Source: Clostridia bacterium
GTDB lineage: Bacteria > Bacillota > Clostridia > Christensenellales > Aristaeellaceae
Direction: 5' to 3'
DNA length: 64,000 nucleotides
Assembly: GCA_017404985.1 (NCBI GenBank)
Contig: JAFRBK010000001.1
Span: 1-64,000 of the forward strand
Both the position numbers and the translations under genes were made by a program. The notes under the pieces are model-generated. The model saw nothing but the letters and a program-made list of their open reading frames with translations, searched no databases and was not told where the DNA came from. Below, piece by piece: positions 53,521 through 62,169 of the stretch (within the stretch, counting starts at the first letter, position 1; every line of letters begins with the position of its first letter).

Positions 53521-53544
53521 AAATCCTGAGGGAGGATAGTATTC

Positions 53545-54537
53545 ATGAAGAAACTGATTCTGACCATGGCGGCAGTGATACTGGCCGTGATGCTTGCGGC
53601 CGGCGCCGGGGCGGAGGACCTGACGAAGGTTACCTTCTGCCTGGACTGGACCCCGAACACCAACCACACCGGCATCTATGCCGCCGAAGCCCTGGGATAC
53701 TTCCGGGAGGAGGGGCTGGAGGTGCAGATCGTCCAGCCGCCGGAAAACGGCGCGGTGCTGATGTGCGCATCCGGCCAGGCGCAGTTCGCCGTGGACGCCC
53801 AGGACACGATGGCGGCTTCGCTGGACCTGGAGGAGCCCCTCGGTGTGACGGCGGTGGCCGCCATCCTGCAGCACAACACCTCCGGCATTCTTACCCGCGC
53901 GGAGGACGGGATTGCCTCGCCCAAAGACCTGGAGGGCCGGATCTATTCCACCTGGGACAGCCCGATTGAGCTGGCCATGCTCCGGTACTGCATGGAGCAG
54001 GACGGGGCGGATTTCAGCAAGCTGAAGCTGATTCCGAACAACATTACGAACGAGCCGGCGGCCCTGGCGGCGCACCAGACGGACGCGGTATGGATCTTCT
54101 ACGGATGGAGCGGCATCAATGCCGAGGTCAGCGGCGTGGCCTGCGGATACTGGGACTTTGCCTCCCTGAGCAGGGAGCTGGACTACTATACGCCGGTGAT
54201 CCTGGCGAACAACGAATTCCTGCGGGACGACCCGGAAACCGCGCGGGCTTTTCTGCGGGCCGCGGCCAAGGGATACCGGTACGCGAGCGAACACCCCGAG
54301 GAAGCGGCGGAGATGCTGATCGCCGGCGACGAGACGGGCGCGCTGCAGGACTCCCGGGAGCTGGTATACGCGAGCCAGAAATGGCTGGCGGAACGGTACA
54401 CGGCGGACGCCGCCGCCTGGGGAACGATCGACGCGGAGCGCTGGAACGGCTTCTACGGCTGGCTGTACAAGAACGGGCTGACCGCCCACGACCTGGCCGG
54501 CGCGGGCTTCAGCAACGACTATCTGCCCGGAGAGTGA
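53545..54537 (+). CDS. thiY: ABC transporter substrate-binding protein (ThiY-like)
   Basis: This 330-residue secreted binding protein has a signal peptide (LILTMAAVILAVMLAAGAGA) and the NMT1/THI5-like fold: VTFCLDWTPNTNHTGIYAAE, GAVLMCASGQAQFAVDAQDT, YSTWDSPIELAMLRYCM. The WTPNTNHTG motif is typical for HMP (thiamine pyrimidine) binders. It lacks a lipobox Cys near the cleavage site. It sits between permease and ATPase under the TPP riboswitch. Confidence 0.9.
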   Translation: MKKLILTMAAVILAVMLAAGAGAEDLTKVTFCLDWTPNTNHTGIYAAEALGYFREEGLEVQIVQPPENGAVLMCASGQAQFAVDAQDTMAASLDLEEPLGVTAVAAILQHNTSGILTRAEDGIASPKDLEGRIYSTWDSPIELAMLRYCMEQDGADFSKLKLIPNNITNEPAALAAHQTDAVWIFYGWSGINAEVSGVACGYWDFASLSRELDYYTPVILANNEFLRDDPETARAFLRAAAKGYRYASEHPEEAAEMLIAGDETGALQDSRELVYASQKWLAERYTADAAAWGTIDAERWNGFYGWLYKNGLTAHDLAGAGFSNDYLPGE

Positions 54538-54541
54538 CGCC

Positions 54542-55291
54542 ATGGAACTGCTCAGAACCGAGCATATCACGAAATCCTATTCCTCGCGGACGGTGATCCG
54601 GGATATCAGCATCCGGCTGGAGAAAGGGGAATTCCTTTCCCTGCTGGGGCTGAGCGGATCCGGCAAGACGACGCTGCTGAACATTATGTCCGGGCTGGTG
54701 CTGCCGGATTCCGGAAGCGTTTTTCTGGACGGCAGGGAGATTACGGGGCAGCCGGGGCAGGTCAGCTATATGCTGCAGAAGGACCTGCTGCTGGAACACA
54801 AGCGCGTGATTGACAACGTGGCGCTGCCGCTGGTGCTGCGGGGCATGAAAAAAGAGGCGGCCCGGGCGCAGGTGGACCCGCTCTTTGAGCAGTTCGGCCT
54901 GGCCGGAACGCAGATGCTCTATCCGGAACAGATGTCCGGCGGGATGCGCCAGCGGGCCGCCCTGCTCCGGACGTATGTGGGTTCTTCCGGGGTGATCCTG
55001 CTGGACGAGCCGTTTTCCGCGCTGGACATGATTACGCGGAGCCAGCTGCACGCCTGGTATCTGGACATCATGCAGAAAATGGGCCTTTCCACGATCCTGA
55101 TTACCCACGACGTGGACGAAGCGATTCTGCTGTCGGACAGAATCTGCCTGATGACGGGCCACCCGGGAGAGATCCGCCATGAAATCCGGATTGAGGCGCC
55201 CCGGGAGGAGCGGAAGGACTTTGACCTGAATCCGGAATTTCAGGCATACAAGCGCCGGATTCGGGAAATTCTGCAGCAGCCTGAGGCATAA
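54542..55291 (+). CDS. thiZ: ABC transporter ATP-binding protein (ThiZ-like)
   Basis: This 249-residue ATPase has Walker A GLSGSGKTT, Q-loop YMLQKDLLLEHKRV, signature MSGGMRQRAALLRTY (an M/G-M variant of LSGGQ), Walker B VILLDEPFSALD, and switch His in LITHDVDEAI. It is typical of the SsuB/TauB/ThiZ class. It begins 4 bases after thiY and ends in a weak terminator. Confidence 0.92.
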   Translation: MELLRTEHITKSYSSRTVIRDISIRLEKGEFLSLLGLSGSGKTTLLNIMSGLVLPDSGSVFLDGREITGQPGQVSYMLQKDLLLEHKRVIDNVALPLVLRGMKKEAARAQVDPLFEQFGLAGTQMLYPEQMSGGMRQRAALLRTYVGSSGVILLDEPFSALDMITRSQLHAWYLDIMQKMGLSTILITHDVDEAILLSDRICLMTGHPGEIRHEIRIEAPREERKDFDLNPEFQAYKRRIREILQQPEA

Positions 55292-55296
55292 ACCAA

Positions 55297-55327
55297 CATG
55301 CCGAGCCCCGGCGGGCCGGCATTTTTT
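55297..55327 (+). terminator. Weak hairpin after thiZ
   Basis: ATGCCG pairs with CGGCAT around a GC-rich loop (AGCCCCGGCGGGC), followed by six T. It lies between thiZ and thiN, so thiN may be expressed at a lower level. Confidence 0.6.
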
Positions 55328-55348
55328 GGCAGAAGGGGGGAAGAGAAA

Positions 55349-55981
55349 ATGAACCGGTGTGTGATCGCCGGCGGCGCCGAGATCGGCGACTACGGGCGGG
55401 TCCGGACATTTCTGCGCGAAAGCGACTATCTGATCTGCTGCGACAGCGGGCTGAAACATGCCGGGAAGCTGGGGATCCGACCCTCGCTGATCGTCGGGGA
55501 TTTCGACTCCTGGGAGCGGCCCGAAACCGACATCGAGACCATCGTGCTCCCGCGGGAGAAGGACGACACGGACACCGTATATGCCGCCCGGGAGGCGGTG
55601 CGGCGGGGCTTCGGAGAGTTCCTGCTGATCGGAGCGGCCGGGGGAAGGTTCGACCACACCTTCGGCAACATCTCCCTGCTGCTCTGGCTGGACGCCATGG
55701 GGAAAAAGGCGCGGCTCCTGGACGATTATTCCGAGATGGAAATCGTTTCCCGGGCTCCGGCGGAAATCGACGGGGCTTACCCGTTTTTCTCCCTGCTGAA
55801 CATCAGCGGAACCGCCGAAGGCATCACGATCCGCGGCGCGAAATACCCGCTGGAAGGCGGCAAAATTGACAGCGAATACCAGTACGGCATCAGCAACGAG
55901 GTGCTGCCGGGGGAAACGGCGACGGTTTCCGTCGGAAAGGGGAAGCTGCTGCTGGTGAAAGTATTTCCTTCCGCCGAGTGA
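55349..55981 (+). CDS. thiN: Thiamine pyrophosphokinase
   Basis: This 210-residue enzyme turns thiamine plus ATP into TPP. Landmarks are CCDSGLKHAGKLGIRPSLIV, GDFDSWERPE, the KDDTDTVYAAREAV metal motif, IGAAGGRFDHTFGNISLLL and the C-terminal beta-domain with NEVLPGETATVSVGKG. ATG 55349 has GGGGGGAAGAG upstream. Placement directly after the riboswitch-controlled importer ties salvage to TPP synthesis. Confidence 0.92.
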   Translation: MNRCVIAGGAEIGDYGRVRTFLRESDYLICCDSGLKHAGKLGIRPSLIVGDFDSWERPETDIETIVLPREKDDTDTVYAAREAVRRGFGEFLLIGAAGGRFDHTFGNISLLLWLDAMGKKARLLDDYSEMEIVSRAPAEIDGAYPFFSLLNISGTAEGITIRGAKYPLEGGKIDSEYQYGISNEVLPGETATVSVGKGKLLLVKVFPSAE

Positions 55982-56046
55982 GGAGGCCGCTTCGGAAAAC
56001 GGAGAAAAACTTCGTAAGAAATATGTAAAATTTTATTGTATAGGAT

Positions 56047-56076
56047 TTGACATGCGACGCCTAAATGTGGTAAAAT
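56047..56076 (+). promoter_or_regulatory. Promoter of the DUF3048 gene
   Basis: TTGACA (56047-56052) and TAAAAT (56071-56076) are 18 bases apart, with a GTGG extension. The DUF3048 gene starts 53 bases on. Confidence 0.75.
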
Positions 56077-56129
56077 TGTAATAATTCCAAAAGGAATTGT
56101 TAAAATTTTTTGATTTAGGAGATGAACGG

Positions 56130-57377
56130 ATGAAAAAGGCAATATGTCTTCTGCTGGGCCTGATCCTTCTGCTGGGCACCGCGATGGCTGACGACGGCGC
56201 AATCATGCTGAGCGGAACGGAAAAACGGAACATCAAGGTTCACGATACCGGCGACAACACGGTCGAACCCGGCACCAGCCCCACCACCGGCGAAAGCCTG
56301 AGCGACCTGGCCGCGGAGCTGACCCTGCCGGATACCTGGGGCGGCATGGTGAAAACCGGCGAATACTACCCGATGCTGGTGCAGATTTCCAACCCCGACG
56401 GCGGCACGGGAAACCACGCGCCCTGGTTCGCTTCCTACGCGGATATCGTTTATGAAACACTGCTGAACGGCAAGGGCGAAACCCGTATGACCATGCTGTT
56501 CAACAACGTGCTGCCCGAGTATGTCGGCCCGCTGCGGAGCATCCGTACCCACCACCTGGGCATTCAGGCGGAGTGGAACTGCCCCTACCTTTTCCACGGC
56601 ATGCAGGATCTGTATGTCAAACCGCTGATCGACCAGCTGAACAAAGCCCGTCCCCAGACCCTGTACAGCGTGAGCAAGAAATATGACGGCCTGCTGTACA
56701 ACGGCAACGACGGCTACGGAAAGAACTGGAAGAAGGACGACCGTCACTTCCGCGTGTCGGTGGACCTGATGGCGACGCCCAACAACGCCGGCTACAAACT
56801 GGCGGAGATCCAGAAAGAAGTGGCGCCCGTGGGCTGGGAATTCGCCAACCATGCGTACATCTTCACGGATGAACTGCCCCAGGGCGGCGACGATGCCTCC
56901 ATCATCACCGTGGACTGGAACTTCGACGCCACGAAGGAAGAAAACAACAGCCAGCTGGAGTACGATCCGGACACCAACACCTATTACCGCTATATCACCA
57001 AGGATCCGACCATGCCTGTGCTTTACGACGAGCTGATTCTGGAGAATCCCGTCAAGACGAAGAAGGAACACTATTTCAACTTCGACATCTCCCACGGCAA
57101 CCCCATCACCTTCACGAACATCATCGTGCAGCATGTGACGATCGACTGGGACGGCCTGGGAACCCAGTTCATCCCCGCCGGCAAGAAGAACGGCTCCGGC
57201 AACGCGGATTACTTCATGGGCGGCAAGCACTATGCCGGCGTGTGGAAGCGCTCCGGCGTGCTGGAACGCACGATCTTCTACGGGCCTGACGGATACGAAA
57301 TGCCGCTGCTGCGGGGCAAGACCCTGATCATCATGATGGACACCAAGAAGGACCGGAACGTGAGCTACTATCCGTAA
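56130..57377 (+). CDS. DUF3048 (YerB-like) secreted protein
   Basis: This 415-residue protein has a signal peptide (MKKAICLLLGLILLLGTAMA) and the two-part DUF3048 fold: YPMLVQISNPDGGTGNHAP, ADIVYETLLNGKGETRMTML, EYVGPLRSIRTHHLGIQAEW and, in the second part, TFTNIIVQHVTI, YFMGGKHYAGVWKRSGVLE, and GKTLIIMMD. The role of the family is unknown; it is found in Bacillus YerB and many Clostridia. Unlike YerB it lacks a lipobox Cys. TAGGAG lies 9 bases before ATG 56130. Confidence 0.9.
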   Translation: MKKAICLLLGLILLLGTAMADDGAIMLSGTEKRNIKVHDTGDNTVEPGTSPTTGESLSDLAAELTLPDTWGGMVKTGEYYPMLVQISNPDGGTGNHAPWFASYADIVYETLLNGKGETRMTMLFNNVLPEYVGPLRSIRTHHLGIQAEWNCPYLFHGMQDLYVKPLIDQLNKARPQTLYSVSKKYDGLLYNGNDGYGKNWKKDDRHFRVSVDLMATPNNAGYKLAEIQKEVAPVGWEFANHAYIFTDELPQGGDDASIITVDWNFDATKEENNSQLEYDPDTNTYYRYITKDPTMPVLYDELILENPVKTKKEHYFNFDISHGNPITFTNIIVQHVTIDWDGLGTQFIPAGKKNGSGNADYFMGGKHYAGVWKRSGVLERTIFYGPDGYEMPLLRGKTLIIMMDTKKDRNVSYYP

Positions 57378-57483
57378 GATTTCAAAAATAAAAAGGAACG
57401 GCTTCCGGGCCGGCTCCGTAACACAGTATTAGGTTCCAATCGACGAAAACGTAATGTTTTCAAGGCTTACGGCGTGATTTCGG

Positions 57484-59202
57484 TCACGCCGTTTGCTTTG
57501 CCATCAGTTCATGGATCGGGATAAAACCGATGCCGTTGTACTCAATGCGGATGTGCTGTTCCCTGTGTCCACTGCTCTTGTCAGGCGCACTCACATAGAT
57601 CGCACTGATCAGCTCATGCAGGATATAGCCATCCAGCTTCTTGATACCGACATAGGTCCTTGCCTTTTCAATGAACCGCTCAAGATGATCGTTCTCTGCT
57701 TCCTGTACTTCAATTTCCTGCCGCAGTCTGGCAGTATCGGCTTCCAACTGCTTCTGCTCCTCTTCATAGGTCTGACTGAGCATCTCATACCTTTCATCAC
57801 TCAGTCTGCCTGCTGCATTATCCTCATACACCTTGATGAACAGGCGTTTCAACTCAGAGATACGGCGTTCATCCCGGTCAAGCTCCTTTTTCCGGATTTG
57901 GATCGCTTCCTTGCTTGCCTGACGCTTTTGAGCCGTCATAACCTGCCGGAAGTAGTCCTCAAAACGGAGAATATAGCTTGTCACCATCTGAACATGGGCT
58001 AACACCACTTCCTCAAGAACAACCGCCCGGATATAATGCCCTTTGCATTTCTCCTTATTTTTCCAATGCGTGGAGCAGTCGAAGAATTCCTGGTTGGGCT
58101 GAAAGGTCCTGCATGAACAGAAGTATAGCTTTTCTTTGCAGTCTTCGCAATATACCAGACCGGAGAAGATGTTACTCCTTCCGTTACTCGTCCTGCGATG
58201 CCGCTGCTGTCGGATTTCCTGCACACGCTGGAATACATCCATCTCGATGATCGCTTCATGGTGGCCCGGAAATATTGCCCAGTTTTCCTTGGGATTATCT
58301 CTGGTTTTCTTATCCCAGATGGAATTGGTGTAGGTCTTGAAATTGACCGCGCACCCCGTGTATTCCGGCATCTCCAGAATATGCACGACCTCTGAGCTGT
58401 TCCAGTGGCAGGGATTCTCCGGGATGGGATTGGGAACGTTGATTCCCATTTCCCGTTTGTGCGCTGCCGGCGTCAGTACTTTTTCCGCAATCAGCTGATC
58501 CGCAATCTGGCTGGGGCCTCGGCCTTCCATGCACAGGCTAAAGATATACCGGACGACCTGGGCGGCCTCGGGATCAATGATCCAATGCTTTGGATCAGAC
58601 GGGTCCTTCATGTACCCGTAGGGCACATTGGTGGTCAGCGGTACACCCTTCTCGCCTTTTGCCTTGTTTATCGCGCGAATCTTCCGGCTGGTGTCCCGGG
58701 CGAAGAATTCATTGAACCAGTTGCGGATACCGGCAAAGTCATTGTTCACGCTCACCTGATCCGCTGAATCGTAGTTGTCGTTGATTGCGATGTACCGTAC
58801 TCCGTTCTGCGGAAAGGTAAAGGTCGTGTACAGACCCACCATGGCCATGTTGCGTCCAAGTCGGGAAAGATCCTTCGTGAGAAGAACGCCCACATGTCCC
58901 GCTTCAACCTCCGTCAGCATCTTTTTGAAGCCTGGTCTGTTGAAGTCGGTTCCACTGTAACCGTCGTCCACGAAGAAGGTCGGATTGGGGAAGCGATGGT
59001 CTTTTGCGTATTGCAGCAGGATTTCCTTTTGATGCTCTATCGACAGGGATTCGCCCAGCCTTTCGTCTTCCTGGGAAAGCCTGCAATAGAGCGCCGTGAT
59101 TTTTGCCCCTGACATGTCTGTATGATCCTCCTTATCTGTCGGGGCATCTGGCAGTACAGGATTGGTCGTTTCTATTATACCATTCTTCCGCATATCTGTC
59201 AT
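57484..59202 (-). CDS. tnpX: Large serine recombinase (TnpX-like)
   Basis: This 572-residue site-specific recombinase excises and integrates the element. The catalytic Ser is in LYCRLSQEDERLG (S43), with the resolvase domain to about 180 (VDDGYSGTDFNRPGFKKML, LTKDLSRLGRN). The recombinase domain has YGYMKDPSDPKHW and the Cys-containing zinc-beta-ribbon with YCEDCKEKLYFCSCRTF. A long coiled coil and a C-terminal DUF4368-like segment complete it. It is full length. An ATG at codon 30 (MSGAKITALYC) is an alternative start. The perfect hairpin CGGCGTGA / TCACGCCG lies at 57470-57491 over its 3' end. Confidence 0.92.
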   Translation of the reverse strand: MTDMRKNGIIETTNPVLPDAPTDKEDHTDMSGAKITALYCRLSQEDERLGESLSIEHQKEILLQYAKDHRFPNPTFFVDDGYSGTDFNRPGFKKMLTEVEAGHVGVLLTKDLSRLGRNMAMVGLYTTFTFPQNGVRYIAINDNYDSADQVSVNNDFAGIRNWFNEFFARDTSRKIRAINKAKGEKGVPLTTNVPYGYMKDPSDPKHWIIDPEAAQVVRYIFSLCMEGRGPSQIADQLIAEKVLTPAAHKREMGINVPNPIPENPCHWNSSEVVHILEMPEYTGCAVNFKTYTNSIWDKKTRDNPKENWAIFPGHHEAIIEMDVFQRVQEIRQQRHRRTSNGRSNIFSGLVYCEDCKEKLYFCSCRTFQPNQEFFDCSTHWKNKEKCKGHYIRAVVLEEVVLAHVQMVTSYILRFEDYFRQVMTAQKRQASKEAIQIRKKELDRDERRISELKRLFIKVYEDNAAGRLSDERYEMLSQTYEEEQKQLEADTARLRQEIEVQEAENDHLERFIEKARTYVGIKKLDGYILHELISAIYVSAPDKSSGHREQHIRIEYNGIGFIPIHELMAKQTA

Positions 59203-59205
59203 GGG

Positions 59206-59433
59206 TCATTCCTCCGATTCTTCCATGTTTTCTTGGGGTTCAATTGTAAAACTTTTCGCCATAATACGCTCCAGCTTTCGGGTGAAGAACTCGCTGCCCT
59301 CATAAGTGCCCGTAACGACATAGGTGGTTCCGTGGATGACTCTCTGAATGGTTTGCTCTGGAATCCAGTATGCAGACAGGTTGGGGACGGATATTCTTCC
59401 ATCGCTTTCTAAGGTAAATTTCGTTCCGTTCAT
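59206..59433 (-). CDS. tnpW: Transposon-encoded protein TnpW
   Basis: This 75-residue protein begins MNGTKFTLESDGRISVPNLS, then IPEQTIQRVIHGTTYVVTGT, YEGSEFFTRKLERIMAKS. It matches the small TnpW proteins that precede serine recombinases in Tn4451-like elements; their job is unknown. ATG 59433 is set by AGGAGG 9 bases upstream, rejecting a longer frame to 59484. It ends 3 bases before tnpX starts. Confidence 0.85.
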   Translation of the reverse strand: MNGTKFTLESDGRISVPNLSAYWIPEQTIQRVIHGTTYVVTGTYEGSEFFTRKLERIMAKSFTIEPQENMEESEE

Positions 59434-59559
59434 GGTTGGATGTTCCTCCTGTTTTTGATGTATGATTTGGGGCAGGATGACCATTAGGTCGTCCTGCCCC
59501 GATGGGGTGCCCGTGAAGCGTTGATTTTCCTGGACTTTTTTCGTCCTAAAGGGTAACGG

Positions 59560-59964
59560 TCACGCTGGTGTTTTCTGACGCTCCCGATAGCGGCGCTGCT
59601 TTTCCCGGCTCCGGGCTTGTTTGGCTGCTGTGCCGCAGCCGGTGCAATAGCGCTGACGGTTGCTGCCGGGGATGAACGTTTTGTGGCAGCGGGCACATTC
59701 CTTCCAGCCTTCGCCCGCCTGATCTTCCTCCCGAAGCAGCTCATGCCAAACAGCGGTGTTCAGTTCCGGCTGCAAGGGCAAGACTGCCCGAAGGAAATAA
59801 TCACAGTTCATAGCGCCGTCATGGATGGTCTTGTATGCGGGGTTAATTACATGGCAGGGCCGATCCTTCGGCAGGCAGCTTCCATTGTCATTGTTGGCAC
59901 ATTCCTTCTGTGCCAGCTGCCGGATGCTGCGCTGAATTTGATTTTCAATCTGGTGCATGGTCAC
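59560..59964 (-). CDS. Cys-rich VLP-domain protein
   Basis: This 134-residue protein carries two zinc-type Cys clusters (CPLKD-like spacing in GSCLPKDRPCHVI and NCDYFLRAVLPLQPELNTAV, then ECARCHKTFIPGSNRQRYCTGCG). A strongly basic tail follows (ARSREKQRRYRERQKTP). It matches the cysteine-rich VLP proteins of mobilizable elements, probable DNA-binding regulators. Its start overlaps the relaxase stop by 4 bases. Confidence 0.85.
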   Translation of the reverse strand: MTMHQIENQIQRSIRQLAQKECANNDNGSCLPKDRPCHVINPAYKTIHDGAMNCDYFLRAVLPLQPELNTAVWHELLREEDQAGEGWKECARCHKTFIPGSNRQRYCTGCGTAAKQARSREKQRRYRERQKTPA

Positions 59965-61685
59965 CGCTCTCCTTTCTGCCAGCTCTTCTGGCGTTCTTTG
60001 GTCTGTTGATTCTTGATTGGCTGTTTGTCTTCTTGAATCTGGCTGGGGGTGGGATTGCCCTGTTCGATTTCTTCGCTGCGCCGGACTGCTGTTTCCGCGG
60101 TATGATCCAGCAGTTCCCGAAGCTCTTGCTGGTTCTGAACTTCTTCGGCAACATCTTCATATCGTTTCTGTCCATCCTTGCAGCGTAAGGTCAGCGCTTC
60201 CGGCAGCACCTTCCGAACATGGGTGCGAATCTTCATCTGCTCGTCCAGCTCTGCCTTTACGTTTTCCAGCTCGGGCAACATGGCTTCCACTTCGGCGCGA
60301 AGCTGGGCGAATTCCGCGCGTAGTGTTTTGCTGTTGATAGGCAGCGTGACATTCAGCTTGTGCAGCAGCCTGTTGGCCTTGTCGATCCGGGCCAGCTCAT
60401 CGGCGTGTTCCTGCCGATACTTTTCCTTTGATTTTGCGAAATGAATTCCGTTGTATTTCTCCCGGATCGGATTCAGCTCTTTCAGTGTCTTGACCGCATC
60501 CAGGATGGCGTCGATGTCCCGAATACGTTTCTCCTTTGCCTTTTTACCAGATTCCATTTCCCGGATTTTGCTGCTGGTAGCATTCAGCAGCCGGGCAAAA
60601 TCCTTGATGGAATAGATGTCGTGATCTTTCATAAAAGACAGGACTGCTGCCTTCTCTTTCAGATCGTTGATGCCGCCTTTGTTGCGTGCGCCATTGCTCC
60701 AATCCCAGCGTTCCTTTTCCCGCAGATCATAGTAGGCCATGAGCACGGAAAGGAGCGGATAATCGCCGGGACTTTCCAACTTCTTCTGATCGCTGATGAT
60801 GTCGGTCAGTTCTGTCATCCATTCCAGCAGGGCTTTCAGCTTGTTCTTGATTGCGATAAGCAGGCCGTTGACTGCTTTCACAATCCGGTTCTGATCGCCA
60901 AGCTCCGTGTGGATGCCTTTCTTCTCCAAAGCAGAAGCGGCAGGGCCCAGGTGAACAGTAGGAGCCAATTCGATCCCCTGCCGCTCAAAGGATCGCATGT
61001 CGATGCGTTCCTCCCGTCCCGCTTTTTCCAAAGCAGCGTTTTGCATGACCTCCCATTCATGCCGCCAGATTTCGCAGTTGCCCCGATCATTCCAGCCGTC
61101 CCAGCTGACGCAGCGGCGCTTGAATTTTCCGTTGGCCGTTTGGATGGGCTCGCCGTTTTCATCCAGGATAAACTCGGTTCGCGTTTTCGGGTTCCACTCT
61201 CCCTGCTCATTGATTGAACGCATGGTCAATAGCACATGGGCGTGAGGATTGCCTTCGTTGTCGTCATGGACAGCAAAATCCGCAATCATGCCGCGATCCA
61301 CAAAGGACGTTTGGCAGTAATTGCGGATCAGCTCGATGTTCTGCTCCTGGGTCAATTCCTTGGGCAGCGCCATGATGATGCGCCGGGCGGTTTGCGCCGT
61401 GGCTTTCGTCTCGGAAGCATCCACCGCGTTCCAGAGCGTCGCCCGGTCACGGTATTTCTCCGGGGCGTTGGGCGGCAGCAGGATTTCCTTGTGGATGATC
61501 CTCTCCAGATGATCGCCGGATTTCCATTCATGTTCGTATTCGGAATAAATCTTATCGCCCGATTGATAGGCGGCTGCTCCGACCACGGAGTTGCCCTTCA
61601 CCTTGCCCCGGGCGATAATCGTGATGTTATAATGGGGACACGGAATGTGTGCCTCGCCTCCTTTCTTTCGTCGTTCCTTTTCCAC
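59961..61685 (-). CDS. MobA/MobL-family relaxase
   Basis: This relaxase of about 574 residues nicks the element's transfer origin for mobilization. The N-terminal domain has SVVGAAAYQSGDKIYSEYEH with a conserved Tyr, and the HUH motif in NPHAHVLLTMR. A long helical C-terminal half follows with repeated coiled-coil segments (EFAQLRAEVEAMLPELENVK). The listed start is a GTG at 61685, but the family usually begins near PCPHYNITI. AGGAGG at 61657-61662 would favour initiation at an ATT codon at 61646; both are uncertain. It overlaps the next gene by 4 bases. The likely oriT lies just upstream. Confidence 0.9.
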   Translation of the reverse strand: MEKERRKKGGEAHIPCPHYNITIIARGKVKGNSVVGAAAYQSGDKIYSEYEHEWKSGDHLERIIHKEILLPPNAPEKYRDRATLWNAVDASETKATAQTARRIIMALPKELTQEQNIELIRNYCQTSFVDRGMIADFAVHDDNEGNPHAHVLLTMRSINEQGEWNPKTRTEFILDENGEPIQTANGKFKRRCVSWDGWNDRGNCEIWRHEWEVMQNAALEKAGREERIDMRSFERQGIELAPTVHLGPAASALEKKGIHTELGDQNRIVKAVNGLLIAIKNKLKALLEWMTELTDIISDQKKLESPGDYPLLSVLMAYYDLREKERWDWSNGARNKGGINDLKEKAAVLSFMKDHDIYSIKDFARLLNATSSKIREMESGKKAKEKRIRDIDAILDAVKTLKELNPIREKYNGIHFAKSKEKYRQEHADELARIDKANRLLHKLNVTLPINSKTLRAEFAQLRAEVEAMLPELENVKAELDEQMKIRTHVRKVLPEALTLRCKDGQKRYEDVAEEVQNQQELRELLDHTAETAVRRSEEIEQGNPTPSQIQEDKQPIKNQQTKERQKSWQKGER

Positions 61686-61689
61686 GCCG

Positions 61690-61859
61690 CAGCGTTCCTA
61701 CGGGGGTAGCCGATGCAATCGGCGCAGGGGGCCGCCCCTGCTGATGGAGAGAAGCCATGATTATGGTCTCTCTCCATCGAGCCCTCCGCAGGAGCCCTCG
61801 GAGAGCGCAATGAATGAACGAAGTTCATATAATTGCGCCCTCCGTAAACTCCGAGGTTC
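61690..61859. other. Candidate origin of transfer upstream of the relaxase
   Basis: This non-coding stretch has several inverted repeats. CAGGGGGCCGCCCCTG lies at 61725-61740. ATGGAGAGA and TCTCTCCAT bracket a smaller CCAT/ATGG at 61744-61777. A GCGCAA ... TTGCGC pair lies at 61805-61838. It lies directly upstream of the relaxase, the usual position of oriT in this class of element. The nick site itself is not identified. Confidence 0.55.
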
Positions 61860-62160
61860 TTAGTCAGCCAAACTCCCGGCTTCGGTTCCCTCGGCCTCGG
61901 CGGCGGCCTTTCGCTTGGCTTCCATCAGGTTTGCCAGGTGCGTTTTCGCATAGGGCGTGTTCAGGGCGTACTGCAAATGATTGAACACTTCCTCGTCCGT
62001 TAGCTCCGGCGCGCCAAGCTCAGCAAGCAGCTTTTCCACATAACCGCCACGATTGCACAGCCGATGGGTGCGTTCGCTCCGCTTCAGCTCTGCGATCCGC
62101 TTCTTGAGCTGCTTCTCTTCCTCTTGTGCCCGGCGAAGCTTCTCCTGGGTTTTCTCCTGA
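61860..62160 (-). pseudogene. DUF3847 protein, 3' part, interrupted by an IS630-type element
   Basis: The 99 residues from 62159 down to the stop at 61860 begin QEKTQEKLRRAQEEE and include LKRSERTHRLCNRGGYVEKL, ELTDEEVFNHLQYALNTPY and AKTHLANLMEAKRK, the DUF3847 accessory protein of mobilizable elements. The 5' end (35 bases, from ATG 63326 with AGGTGAAGGAA upstream) lies beyond the IS and reads MSTQMEKLLAA. If the IS with one TA were removed, the two parts would be out of frame by two extra bases, so the gene stays broken after simple excision. Confidence 0.75.
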
Positions 62161-62169
62161 TACTATTCC

